A DNA stretch of 64,000 bases from Candidatus Aegiribacteria sp. MLS_C (lineage in GTDB: Bacteria > Fermentibacterota > Fermentibacteria > Fermentibacterales > JCC-6): assembly GCA_002030045.1 (NCBI GenBank), contig LQBI01000005.1, forward strand, positions 1 to 64,000, read 5' to 3'. A program made the translations under genes and the position numbers. Positions 1-8,004 of this stretch are shown here, in pieces. The first letter of the stretch is position 1, and each line of letters starts with the position of its first letter. The notes beneath the pieces were generated by a model. It saw only the letters and a program-made list of their open reading frames with translations, did not search any database and was not told the DNA's origin.

Positions 1-2070
1 ACCATCTCGCCGTATTCCTCCAGCTCGGCGGCTCCCCCGCGCAGGCGGGGATGGACCGGGCGCGGCGCACCTGCGGAAGGGCGAGGCCGTGGCTCCCCCG
101 CGCAGGCGGGGATGGACCTTGATCTGATGATGATGTCAGCGGCACGCGTGCGGCTCCCCCGCGCAGGCGGGGATGGACCGTTCCCGGGGAAGGACACACC
201 GGACGGCTCCGCGGCTCCCCCGCGCAGGCGGGGATGGACCCGGCGGCGGTATCCCCTGGAGCAGATTCAGGCAGGCTCCCCCGCGCAGGCGGGGATGGAC
301 CCAGCAATGCCGCACGATTCCAGTGCTTCGATGAGGCTCCCCCGCGCAGGCGGGGATGGACCGACATTAGTCTTCTACTGGCAACGGCCAAGGAAGGCTC
401 CCCCGCGCAGGCGGGGATGGACCCTGTGGGTACTGTCCGAGGAGATACCGTACCCGGGCTCCCCCGCGCAGGCGGGGATGGACCCAGTATTCCAACTGTA
501 CGAGTTCTTCGGCGAATGGCTCCCCCGCGCAGGCGGGGATGGACCCAGGATACGATGTTTCGTCCTGAGAATCATATAGGCTCCCCCGCGCAGGCGGGGA
601 TGGACCTGGTACCATCTCGCCGTATTCCTCCAGCTCGGCGGCTCCCCCGCGCAGGCGGGGATGGACCTTATCCAAATTATCTCCAGGTCGGATCCTGGAA
701 GGCTCCCCCGCGCAGGCGGGGATGGACCCTCGGTAGCCTCGTCGAAGGCGTAGAGGTCCCGGGCTCCCCCGCGCAGGCGGGGATGGACCCCTAGACTGGC
801 CGCTATGAAAACCGTCGTCGTCGGCTCCCCCGCGCAGGCGGGGATGGACCCCCGGTTTCAGAGCACCCGCCTTCGTAATATATGGCTCCCCCGCGCAGGC
901 GGGGATGGACCCGGCGAAAGCGACACCAAGACTGTCTACCTCAAGGCTCCCCCGCGCAGGCGGGGATGGACCCCGGTGAAGAAATGGTTGAGTGGTGGAT
1001 AAGCGGGCTCCCCCGCGCAGGCGGGGATGGACCCCCGCACATCAAGCGGGGCACAAGTTACCTCCGGGCTCCCCCGCGCAGGCGGGGATGGACCGCATTG
1101 ATGCAGCTATTGCACAGCTTGAACTGGGGCTCCCCCGCGCAGGCGGGGATGGACCCGCGATGCAATCCCCAGGCTTCAAAGATCCGACGGCTCCCCCGCG
1201 CAGGCGGGGATGGACCGTTATCTTGGAGCCATTGGAGGGAATCGGCGGAGGCTCCCCCGCGCAGGCGGGGATGGACCGACAAAGAACCCTGGCACGATAC
1301 GCAAGATACTGGCTCCCCCGCGCAGGCGGGGATGGACCTGCCAAGCCAACGACAAAAGCACATACCTTGTCGGCTCCCCCGCGCAGGCGGGGATGGACCG
1401 GGTGCATGTGGATATGCGACCGCCCGTGGTGGGGCTCCCCCGCGCAGGCGGGGATGGACCGGACGATGACAAAACCACCTGGTATTCGGTCGAGGCTCCC
1501 CCGCGCAGGCGGGGATGGACCTTACACAAGCAAATTTTATCTACATCAAAATAGGGCTCCCCCGCGCAGGCGGGGATGGACCTCCATGGCCAGTGTAGCG
1601 GTCCATACGATGTTGGGCTCCCCCGCGCAGGCGGGGATGGACCCCTGGAACGGCACCGGACGGCGGCATACTCAATGGCTCCCCCGCGCAGGCGGGGATG
1701 GACCGTAGTAAAGCACCAGCTCACGAACTGCCATCGAGGCTCCCCCGCGCAGGCGGGGATGGACCGACGAACTGGCCGGGGCATCTCGATGTTGACCCGG
1801 CTCCCCCGCGCAGGCGGGGATGGACCTTATCAATCCAAATCGGGAAGTGGTGGAATAATGGCTCCCCCGCGCAGGCGGGGATGGACCTTCGGTGAACCAG
1901 ACACTATCCTTGTCAACCTCGGCTCCCCCGCGCAGGCGGGGATGGACCCAAGGTGCCTTATCTCCAGGCCCTTGAGCGTGTGGCTCCCCCGCGCAGGCGG
2001 GGATGGACCCGTAATCCCCGGCCATCGTAGAGCAGTCGAAGGGGCTCCCCCGCGCAGGCGGGGATGGACC
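1..2070 (+). CRISPR. Type I-E-like CRISPR array, 34 repeats, left end cut by window
   Basis: A 28-bp repeat begins at 30 and recurs every 61 bp without exception, the last copy being 2043-2070. That makes 34 repeats, 33 complete 33-nt spacers and a partial spacer at 1-29. Every repeat copy I read is identical. Each contains a 6-bp GC stem (CCCCGC / GCGGGG, loop GCAG) followed by ATGGACC, which matches the layout of E. coli-type I-E repeats (stem, then an 8-nt 5' handle). This predicts plus-strand transcription, leader and cas genes to the left of the window, and 2043-2070 as the oldest, leader-distal end. No cas gene lies in the window. The spacer at 1-29 duplicates part of the one at 607-639. 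Open frames across the array are artefacts of the 61-bp period. Confidence 0.98.
607..639 (+). repeat. CRISPR spacer duplicated at 1-29
   Basis: The last 29 nt of this 33-nt spacer are identical to bases 1-29, the visible part of the spacer preceding the first repeat. The copies lie 610 bp apart, exactly ten repeat-spacer units. The spacers to the right of the two copies differ, so any larger duplicated block must extend to the left of each copy. Confidence 0.95.
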
Positions 2071-2132
2071 GTGGAACTATAAGGATGACAGCTATCCCGC
2101 TGCAGGATACCGAGCACATGTAGGGTATGACA

Positions 2133-2489
2133 TTACCTGACGATGGTCCGGGAGCCGTGTCCGGAGGGGCAGGCGACCGTTATCAGTGCGGGGGTCTCCT
2201 GAACAATGTAGGACTGCTGTGAGAGGGGGCAGACGGGGAGCGTGTCGGGAAGAAGATCGATGACGCTGGTACCGCCGTTCTCCATGGACGCTTCGTAAAT
2301 CAGGCCTTCCAGCTCGAAGGCGAGGGAGTCGAGCCTGGCCCTGCAAGCCTGGACGGCAAGCTCCGTTCGAATGCTCTCCAGCTCATCTTCGCTGATGAGT
2401 CCCCTGCTTGTCTCTCTGGCGCAACTGGCTGGAACAACAAGGACCGTCATCAGCGTAAGCACCACCGGAAGGAAGACAGCCCGTCTCAT
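2133..2489 (-). CDS. Small secreted protein with pilin-like C-terminal Cys-Pro motif
   Basis: A 118-residue protein of unknown function. Residues 1-23 form a hydrophobic signal sequence ending PASC; a lipoprotein is possible, but the -3 residue (Pro) is a poor lipobox. The second half contains CPLSQQSYIV followed by ITVACPSGHGS. This recalls the paired CP...CP.GHG pattern found at the C-termini of some minor pseudopilins and related secreted proteins in diderms. The start overlaps the rpe stop as ATGA, so it is the last gene of the minus-strand train and probably translationally coupled. It ends about 60 bp from the CRISPR array, which converges on it. The family assignment is only a resemblance. 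Confidence 0.7.
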   Translation of the reverse strand: MRRAVFLPVVLTLMTVLVVPASCARETSRGLISEDELESIRTELAVQACRARLDSLAFELEGLIYEASMENGGTSVIDLLPDTLPVCPLSQQSYIVQETPALITVACPSGHGSRTIVR

Positions 2490-3136
2490 CTCAGTCTTCT
2501 GATGGCCTCGGCGGGGTCATGGGAACCTGTTATGAAGGAACCGCTCACCAGGATATCCGCGCCTGCCTGAACCAGAGCCCGGGAGTTTGAGTCGTTAACT
2601 CCCCCGTCCACCGCCACCAGGGCCTCCCCGCCTCCGTGGGAGTCCAGGAGTTCCCTGGCCATCCGCACCTTACCGTGCAGGTGCGCCATGTGCTCCTGGC
2701 CCCCGTACCCGGGATTGACGGTCATAATGAGCACCAGGTCAACGGACTTCGCCTCCCAGCGCAGCATGTCCAGGGGCGTGGAGGGGTTGAAGGCCAGTCC
2801 GGCCAGGCAGCCGGCTTCACGTATCCTGCAGAGCAGGCGGTCCATATGTGGGTCCACCTCGGCATGAACGGTTATGTATCCGCATCCTGCCTCAGCGAAA
2901 GCATCGATTAGGTCTCCGGGCCTGCTCACCATCAGATGGGCGTCCACCGGTATGTCCACCGAGGAGCATACCGCCGCCGCCACTCCGGACCCCACCGTGA
3001 GAACGGGGACGAAGACACCGTCCATCACGTCAAGGTGGATCATGTCCGCGCCTGCGTCCTGCAGACTCCTGGACGCAGGACCCAGCATGCCCTGGTCGCA
3101 TCCAAGTATCGAAGGGGCCACAAGCACCCGGCTCAC
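2486..3136 (-). CDS. rpe: Ribulose-phosphate 3-epimerase
   Basis: Interconverts ribulose 5-phosphate and xylulose 5-phosphate in the pentose phosphate pathway. The 216-residue TIM barrel starts with a GTG that overlaps the upstream PASTA gene stop (GTGA), giving an N-terminus MSRVLVAPSILGCD typical of the family. Visible family motifs are APSIL, DAGADMIHLDVMDGVFVP (phosphate and metal-binding HxD region), DAHLMV, ITVHAE, VLIMTVNPGYGGQ and VAVDGGVN near the end. Length is normal (about 220). The open frame continues upstream through the PASTA gene, but that extension has no homology and is a shadow. Gene order RsmB, PASTA protein, Rpe resembles the conserved rsmB-pknB-rpe neighbourhood. The window also holds a transketolase at 62379. 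Confidence 0.95.
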   Translation of the reverse strand: MSRVLVAPSILGCDQGMLGPASRSLQDAGADMIHLDVMDGVFVPVLTVGSGVAAAVCSSVDIPVDAHLMVSRPGDLIDAFAEAGCGYITVHAEVDPHMDRLLCRIREAGCLAGLAFNPSTPLDMLRWEAKSVDLVLIMTVNPGYGGQEHMAHLHGKVRMARELLDSHGGGEALVAVDGGVNDSNSRALVQAGADILVSGSFITGSHDPAEAIRRLR

Positions 3137-3894
3137 CAGTTGCCCCACTGGCTGTCGGACCTGCCGACCACCACGATGACCGAGTCTCCCGGGGCGTATC
3201 GCGTGCCCGCCGGGGTCATCTGCTCGAGAACCATCCCGTCCTGGACTATGTCGCCCGTGCTCCTCTCCTCTATAACGAGCACCAGGTCGTTGACGGAGGC
3301 TATATCCAGGGCCGCGGACTCGGTCATGCCCACGAACCTGGGCACCCCGTCCCACCCGGTGGAAACCAGGAGCCTCACCGGGACGGTGACCGCCAGGCTG
3401 TCGTACTGCCGGGGACACACGCCGACGACCGTACCCTCGGGAAAAAGCGGATGGGGTATCCAGCTCCTGCCTATTGAGTACAGCTGCCAGTCGGCTATCT
3501 TCTCCTCGGCCTGTACGGCGGACATACCGATGAGTGAATCGGGGTAGTACTGCCTGTAGAGAGGGCCGATGTTCCAGAAGATGCTCACCGGCGCGCCCCT
3601 GGGCGTCATGGAACCGGGAGGCGGGTCCTGCCTGACAACGGTGCCTATGGATTCCATGGGGCCGTACTCTGACCACTGCCCGGCCATCACGAGGCTTGCT
3701 GATTCGATCTCCCTCTGGGCGTCCTGCCTGGTGAGGCCTATGACGTCGGGAACGGTAACGGGAGCGGAGACCGCGCCTATGGATGATATGAACCTGGGGG
3801 TCTCGAAGATCGTCGGCGCGAGTATCAGACCTGTGACAAATGCCAGTAGCGCTCCGGAAACGGCCAGTATGAGGAACCTCACTGCAGGTCTCAA
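3133..3894 (-). CDS. PASTA-domain membrane protein without kinase domain
   Basis: A 253-residue protein with one N-terminal transmembrane segment (about residues 7-27) followed by about three extracytoplasmic PASTA repeats. Signatures are VTVPDVIGLTRQDAQREI near residue 47, VVRQDPPPGS near 85 and a weaker third repeat near 195-245. PASTA domains bind peptidoglycan fragments and usually sit on Ser/Thr kinases (PknB/PrkC) or penicillin-binding proteins. No kinase or transpeptidase domain is present. The gene occupies the place of pknB in the widespread rsmB-pknB-rpe order. It overlaps rsmB by ATGA upstream and rpe by GTGA downstream, so the three are almost certainly cotranslated. A role in sensing or binding cell wall is inferred from the domain only. 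Confidence 0.85.
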   Translation of the reverse strand: MRPAVRFLILAVSGALLAFVTGLILAPTIFETPRFISSIGAVSAPVTVPDVIGLTRQDAQREIESASLVMAGQWSEYGPMESIGTVVRQDPPPGSMTPRGAPVSIFWNIGPLYRQYYPDSLIGMSAVQAEEKIADWQLYSIGRSWIPHPLFPEGTVVGVCPRQYDSLAVTVPVRLLVSTGWDGVPRFVGMTESAALDIASVNDLVLVIEERSTGDIVQDGMVLEQMTPAGTRYAPGDSVIVVVGRSDSQWGNW

Positions 3895-4823
3895 TCCACT
3901 CTCCTCCAGGCGACGGCGAAGAGGCCGTCAATGCCGTGCTCAGGTGGGAATATGCCAATCGCGCCATCGGTGACAAGTTCGGCCGGAGCGTCTAGCGGGA
4001 CCCTGCGGAAGTCATCGCGGCACTCCTCGAACACGCGCACCTGGCCCTGGTTCTCCTCCTCCTCCAGGCTGCATGTGGAGTATACAAGGTACCCTCCCGG
4101 GGCCACAAGCGCGGAAGCCGAGGCAAGCAGCTCCCTCTGGAGGACCGTCATGCCTTCAAGGTAGTCGGCGGACCATTTCCACCTGGCATCGGGGCGCCTG
4201 CGGTAAACGCCTGTATTGGTGCACGGGGCATCGACCAGCACCATTCCGAAGGAACATGCCAGGGGCGGCCGGGTACCGTCGCCTACCAGTGGATGACAGC
4301 CGGTCCAGCCCAGCCTTCGGAAGTTCCCCATCCACCTCTCCATCCTGCCAGGGCTTGAGTCCATGGATACCACTGAGACCGCCGTCTCACCGAGGTGGTG
4401 GGTCTTGCCGCCGGGGGCGGCGCCTATCTCGAGTACATCGAGGCCTGCGGCAAGCCCGGCACATGTCCTGCCCACCAGGGCAGCGGCCTCGTCCTGGAGG
4501 TAGAAGGGGCCGTCAAGCGATTCCAGGGGGCTGGAGCCCGTCCTGGGAAGAATCCTGTAGTCCTGCAGCCAGGACCCCGGCGCCAGGCCTTCTCCTCCTC
4601 CGCCCATGCATGCTCCCAGGTCCGGAATACCGTTGTTCCACCGCATCAGTGCTTCGGTCCTCTCCGGGCCGAACGCTGCGGTCCACCTGTCCACGAGATC
4701 TTCGGGATGGGACCATCTCTCCGCCGGGGAGGCGGAATCCGGGTCGGGCTCCCCTTCCCCGGCGAGTTTCCTGAGAACGGCGTTCACGAGGCCGCCGCCC
4801 CTGTGGCCGAAGAGAGCATCCAC
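3891..4823 (-). CDS. rsmB: 16S rRNA (cytosine-5) methyltransferase RsmB; real N-terminus lies further upstream
   Basis: SAM-dependent enzyme that methylates C967 of 16S rRNA. The catalytic domain is clear: LDVLEIGAAPGGKTHHL (SAM loop), LVDAPCTNTGVYRRRPDARW with the catalytic-region PC motif, and YSTCSLEEEENQ with the second Cys. The only canonical start in frame is the GTG at 4823, but codons upstream still read as the family's NusB-like N-terminal domain: RDRAFALRLLRE, then LRIGAAQLILLDTPPHAAVS running into VNAVLRK. The frame stays open from about 5217 to 4823 with no ATG, GTG or TTG. The true protein is probably about 390-400 residues and begins near 5060-5105, at a non-standard codon (ATA at 5060, or ACG at 5105 preceded by AAGGTGG inside nfu). 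A sequencing or assembly frameshift cannot be excluded. Confidence 0.9.
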   Translation of the reverse strand: MDALFGHRGGGLVNAVLRKLAGEGEPDPDSASPAERWSHPEDLVDRWTAAFGPERTEALMRWNNGIPDLGACMGGGGEGLAPGSWLQDYRILPRTGSSPLESLDGPFYLQDEAAALVGRTCAGLAAGLDVLEIGAAPGGKTHHLGETAVSVVSMDSSPGRMERWMGNFRRLGWTGCHPLVGDGTRPPLACSFGMVLVDAPCTNTGVYRRRPDARWKWSADYLEGMTVLQRELLASASALVAPGGYLVYSTCSLEEEENQGQVRVFEECRDDFRRVPLDAPAELVTDGAIGIFPPEHGIDGLFAVAWRRVD

Positions 4824-5094
4824 CGTCTCTGAGACGGCTGCATGGGGAGGGGTGTCCAGAAGAATGAGCTGCGCGGCGCCTATCCTGAGGGCCGCGAGTA
4901 TGCGGGGGTCCAGGTCCTGCAGGGGTCTGCTGCAGTAGCGGGCCAGGGCCCTGTCGAGCCTTGCCCGCCAGACCGTGGTCTCCCGAAGCAGCCTGAGAGC
5001 GAAGGCCCGGTCCCTACCGTGAAGGCGGAAGACCGTATCCTCACCGGCAAGGGCCCTTATCGCCGCTCTTCTGGACCGCGCTCCGGAAGAACCC

Positions 5095-5343
5095 CTACTC
5101 GACGTTTTCCACCTTCTCCAGTTCGGGGAATATGGACCTGAGGTTCCTCTCCACGGTCCACTGGAGGGTAACCGTGGCCATGGCGCAGCCGGAACAGGCC
5201 CCCTGGAGCCTGACCTTCACCACGTTCCCGTCAAGTTCCACGAACTCTATGTCCCCTCCGTCCCTCTGGAGGAAGGGTCTTATCTTCTCGATCTCTTCCT
5301 TCACGTTCCCGGCGTTGAACTCCTTGGTTTCCACTTTTTCCAT
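5095..5343 (-). CDS. NifU C-terminal (Nfu) iron-sulfur scaffold protein
   Basis: An 82-residue single-domain Nfu protein that assembles and delivers [4Fe-4S] clusters. The family signature is present: [17 protein letters not shown], then [14 protein letters not shown], whose CxxC ligates the cluster in a dimer. Length fits stand-alone Nfu proteins. The start ATG is preceded by GAGGTCC about 16 bp downstream of the pyrophosphatase stop. The 3' end leads directly into the unannotated N-terminal coding of rsmB, so the two are tightly coupled. No other iron-sulfur assembly gene is in the window. Confidence 0.92.
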   Translation of the reverse strand: MEKVETKEFNAGNVKEEIEKIRPFLQRDGGDIEFVELDGNVVKVRLQGACSGCAMATVTLQWTVERNLRSIFPELEKVENVE

Positions 5344-5359
5344 CAGGGACCTCCGATCC

Positions 5360-7426
5360 TCATACCTGTGATATGACCAGGGACACCATGGTCATCAGCT
5401 TTATCAGTATGTTGAGGGCAGGGCCGCTGGTGTCCTTGAAGGGGTCCCCCACCGTATCCCCGATGACAGCGGCCGAGTGCTCCGGCGTGCCCTTACCGCC
5501 GTACTCGCCCTGCTCTATGTACTTCTTCGCGTTGTCCCAGGCGCCTCCCGCGTTGGACATGAAGACCGCGAGCAGGACTCCCGAGGCTATGGATCCCGCG
5601 AGGACGCCCCCCAGCGTCTCGGCCCCGGAATCTCCGAAGGCGAAGTAGACTGCCACGGGTATCACCACAGCCAGTATTCCCGGCAGGATCATCTCCCTCA
5701 GGGCGCCCCTGGTGGATATCTCAACACATCTGGCGGTATCCGGTTCCGCCTCCCTGTCCATGAGCCCCTTTATCTCCAGGAACTGCCGTCTGACCTCCTT
5801 GACCATGTCCATCGCGGTCCTTCCGACAGCCCTCAGGGTCAGGGATGCGAAGATGTAAGGCAGCAGGGCTCCGAACAGGAGACCGGCCACCACGTTGGCC
5901 TTCAGGAGGTCTATGGCCCGAAGACCAGTGGAGGCTGCATAGGCGCTGAAGAGGGCCAGGGCGGTCAGTGCGGCGGACCCTATGGCGAACCCCTTGCCCA
6001 TGGCCGCAGTGGTGTTGCCCAGGGAGTCCAGCTTGTCGGTCTTCTGCCTGACCTCTCCGGGAAGCTCCGACATCTCCGCTATTCCGCCGGCGTTGTCGGC
6101 CACCGGTCCGTAGGCGTCCACGGACATTGTCATGCCAACGTTCATCAGCATGCCCAGTGCGGCCAGCGCGATTCCGTAGAGACCGGCGAAGTGGTAGCTC
6201 ACGAGTATGGCGGCGGATATGAGGAGTATGGGCAGGATCGTGGACTCCATTCCAACCGCGATGCCCTCTATGATGCAGGTGGCGGGTCCCGTCTGAGTGC
6301 TCCTGGATATCCTCCTGACGGGAGCTCCGCTGGTGTAGTACTCGGTTATGAGCCCGATGGCGGTCCCGGAGACGATGCCGCAGACAAGGGCCCAGAAGAT
6401 GCCTATACTGACACCGAATGCCATTATCAGTAACAGGGCCAGCACCAGCGACAGTATCGTGCTGATGAAGGTGGAGTTCCGAAGGACGGTGGCCGGGCTT
6501 CCACTCCTGCTGAGTACCTTTACCGAGACCACCCCGGCGATGCTGGCCAGCGTACCCGCAGCGGCCAGTATCATCGGGAGAGCGATCAGAGTGGCCGATC
6601 CTCCCGAAGCGCCTCCCGAAATAAGCCCGGATGGAACTCCGGTGATGGTGAACCCGAAGGCCAGGACCACCGCGGCAATGATGCTGCCCACGTAGGATTC
6701 GAAGAGGTCGGCCCCCATGCCTGCGACGTCGCCCACGTTGTCGCCCACGTTGTCGGCTATCACCGCGGGGTTCCTCGGGTCGTCCTCGGGTATGCCCGCC
6801 TCCAGTTTGCCTACAAGGTCGGCTCCCACGTCGGCGCTCTTGGTGAAGATGCCGCCCCCCACCCTGGCGAACAGGGCTATGGAGCTTGCACCCATGCCGA
6901 ACCCGGTGATGTTCTCGAGTGAGACCGGGCCGATGACCGATTCCACCAGGTCCCTGAGCATGGGCGAGTTCATGTAGAGCAGGTAGAAGACGGAAACTCC
7001 GAGGAGTCCCAGGGTGGCCACCGCCAAACCCATCACGCTCCCGCCGCTGAAGGCCACGGAGAGGGCGCGGGAAAGACTGTGCCTGGCGGCCTCGGTCGTC
7101 CTCACGTTGCCTATTGTGGCCGCGTTCATGCCTATGTAGCCGGCCAGCATGCTGCAGCCGGCGCCGGCGACGAACGCCAGAGAGGTGCCGGAATCTACAC
7201 CGAGGTACAGCGCCAGTGCCACCACGACCACGAAGGCCAGCAGTATACGGTACTGTGTCTTCAGATAGGTCATGGCGCCGGAATGGATCATCTCCGCCAG
7301 ACGGACCATCCTGTCAGTTCCCGCCGGCTCTCTTTTCAGGCTCCTGAACCTCAGGTATGCCACGATGCCTGTGAGCACCGCGACCAGGATCCCCGCATAT
7401 CGGAAAGCGACCTGAGAGGCAGTCAT
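5360..7426 (-). CDS. hppA: Membrane-bound ion-translocating pyrophosphatase, K+-dependent type
   Basis: Hydrolyses pyrophosphate and pumps H+ and/or Na+ across the cytoplasmic membrane. The 688-residue length and about 16 hydrophobic segments are normal for the family. The catalytic motifs are present: [20 protein letters not shown] (residues 225-244), [16 protein letters not shown] (437-452) and [17 protein letters not shown] near the C-terminus. The residue after GNTT at 470-473 is Ala, with Gly-Lys-Gly following. K+-independent enzymes carry Lys at this site, so this one should need K+. K+-dependent enzymes pump Na+, H+ or both; which applies cannot be read safely here. The start has an AAGGAG site a few bases upstream. 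It follows the heptose adenylyltransferase after a 92-bp gap with a small GC hairpin. Confidence 0.97.
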   Translation of the reverse strand: MTASQVAFRYAGILVAVLTGIVAYLRFRSLKREPAGTDRMVRLAEMIHSGAMTYLKTQYRILLAFVVVVALALYLGVDSGTSLAFVAGAGCSMLAGYIGMNAATIGNVRTTEAARHSLSRALSVAFSGGSVMGLAVATLGLLGVSVFYLLYMNSPMLRDLVESVIGPVSLENITGFGMGASSIALFARVGGGIFTKSADVGADLVGKLEAGIPEDDPRNPAVIADNVGDNVGDVAGMGADLFESYVGSIIAAVVLAFGFTITGVPSGLISGGASGGSATLIALPMILAAAGTLASIAGVVSVKVLSRSGSPATVLRNSTFISTILSLVLALLLIMAFGVSIGIFWALVCGIVSGTAIGLITEYYTSGAPVRRISRSTQTGPATCIIEGIAVGMESTILPILLISAAILVSYHFAGLYGIALAALGMLMNVGMTMSVDAYGPVADNAGGIAEMSELPGEVRQKTDKLDSLGNTTAAMGKGFAIGSAALTALALFSAYAASTGLRAIDLLKANVVAGLLFGALLPYIFASLTLRAVGRTAMDMVKEVRRQFLEIKGLMDREAEPDTARCVEISTRGALREMILPGILAVVIPVAVYFAFGDSGAETLGGVLAGSIASGVLLAVFMSNAGGAWDNAKKYIEQGEYGGKGTPEHSAAVIGDTVGDPFKDTSGPALNILIKLMTMVSLVISQV

Positions 7427-7518
7427 TTACGCTCCTTGCTGCTATTGTCATGCAATGCCGTGAGATATCGACCCTTTGTTCGGAAGTGTGCCTTTTCTAC
7501 TCCCGGGAATGCTCCGGG

Positions 7519-8004
7519 TCAAGGCTCATACCTCTCCGCGAGTCCAGCTATGATGGAGGAGGTCGAGTGGCCGCCCACCAGCGGCACTATCTCCACCCGC
7601 CCCCCCGAGGCCAGGACGGGTTCCGCTCCCACAACGGTATCCACTGTGTAGTCACCGCCCTTGACCAGCACGTCGGGAAGGAGGAGACCGATGAGTTCCG
7701 AAGGAGTGTCCTCGTCGAAGGGGACCAGGTAGTCCACCGACCTGAACTCGGAAAGGACCTCGAGTCTGGAAGGAAGATCGTTGACGGGGCGGCCGTAACC
7801 CTTGAGCCTACTGACGGATCCGTCGGTGTTCACTCCAACCATGAGGGCATCTCCCATGGACCTGGCTGTGCGGAGGATATGGACGTGCCCTGGATGCACG
7901 ATGTCGAAGCAGCCGTTGGTGAACACCAGGACGAGACCCTTCTCGCGAAGCCCCCGGCGAACCCCTTCGGCCTCAGTCCTGGAGAGTACCCTCGCCGCTG
8001 GAAT
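7519..8004 (-). CDS. hldE2 (rfaE2): D-glycero-beta-D-manno-heptose 1-phosphate adenylyltransferase (HldE C-domain type), probable ATT start
   Basis: Transfers AMP to heptose 1-phosphate to make ADP-heptose for the LPS inner core. Nucleotidyltransferase motifs are TNGCFDIVHPGHV (HxGH), VGVNTDGSV, RLEVLSEFRSVDYLVPFDED and VLVKGGDYT. The only canonical start is GTG at 7926, which would begin directly at FTNGCFD and remove the first strand. The frame continues upstream as ARVLSRTEAEGVRRGL, matching the family N-terminus. Starting at ATT (8004-8002) gives 161 residues, the usual family length, and this ATT sits 8-9 nt after a strong GGGAGGTGG site (8011-8020). The gene then overlaps the heptose kinase by 32 bp. 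The start codon is inferred from homology and spacing. Confidence 0.93.
   Translation of the reverse strand: MPAARVLSRTEAEGVRRGLREKGLVLVFTNGCFDIVHPGHVHILRTARSMGDALMVGVNTDGSVSRLKGYGRPVNDLPSRLEVLSEFRSVDYLVPFDEDTPSELIGLLLPDVLVKGGDYTVDTVVGAEPVLASGGRVEIVPLVGGHSTSSIIAGLAERYEP

Noticed and set aside
112-2082. Long open frames on both strands across the first 2 kb with repeating Pro/Arg/Gly-rich peptides
   Set aside because: They are the 61-bp CRISPR period read in different frames; 61 is not a multiple of 3, so repeats cycle through all frames.
2071-2132. CRISPR leader at the right end of the array
   Set aside because: Repeat orientation puts the handle on the right of each repeat, so the leader should be on the left; the 62 bp here are not A+T-rich and show no leader motifs.
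3137-3976. N-terminal extension of Rpe through the PASTA gene frame (496 codons in total)
   Set aside because: No homology; the GTG overlapping the PASTA stop gives a normal-length Rpe.
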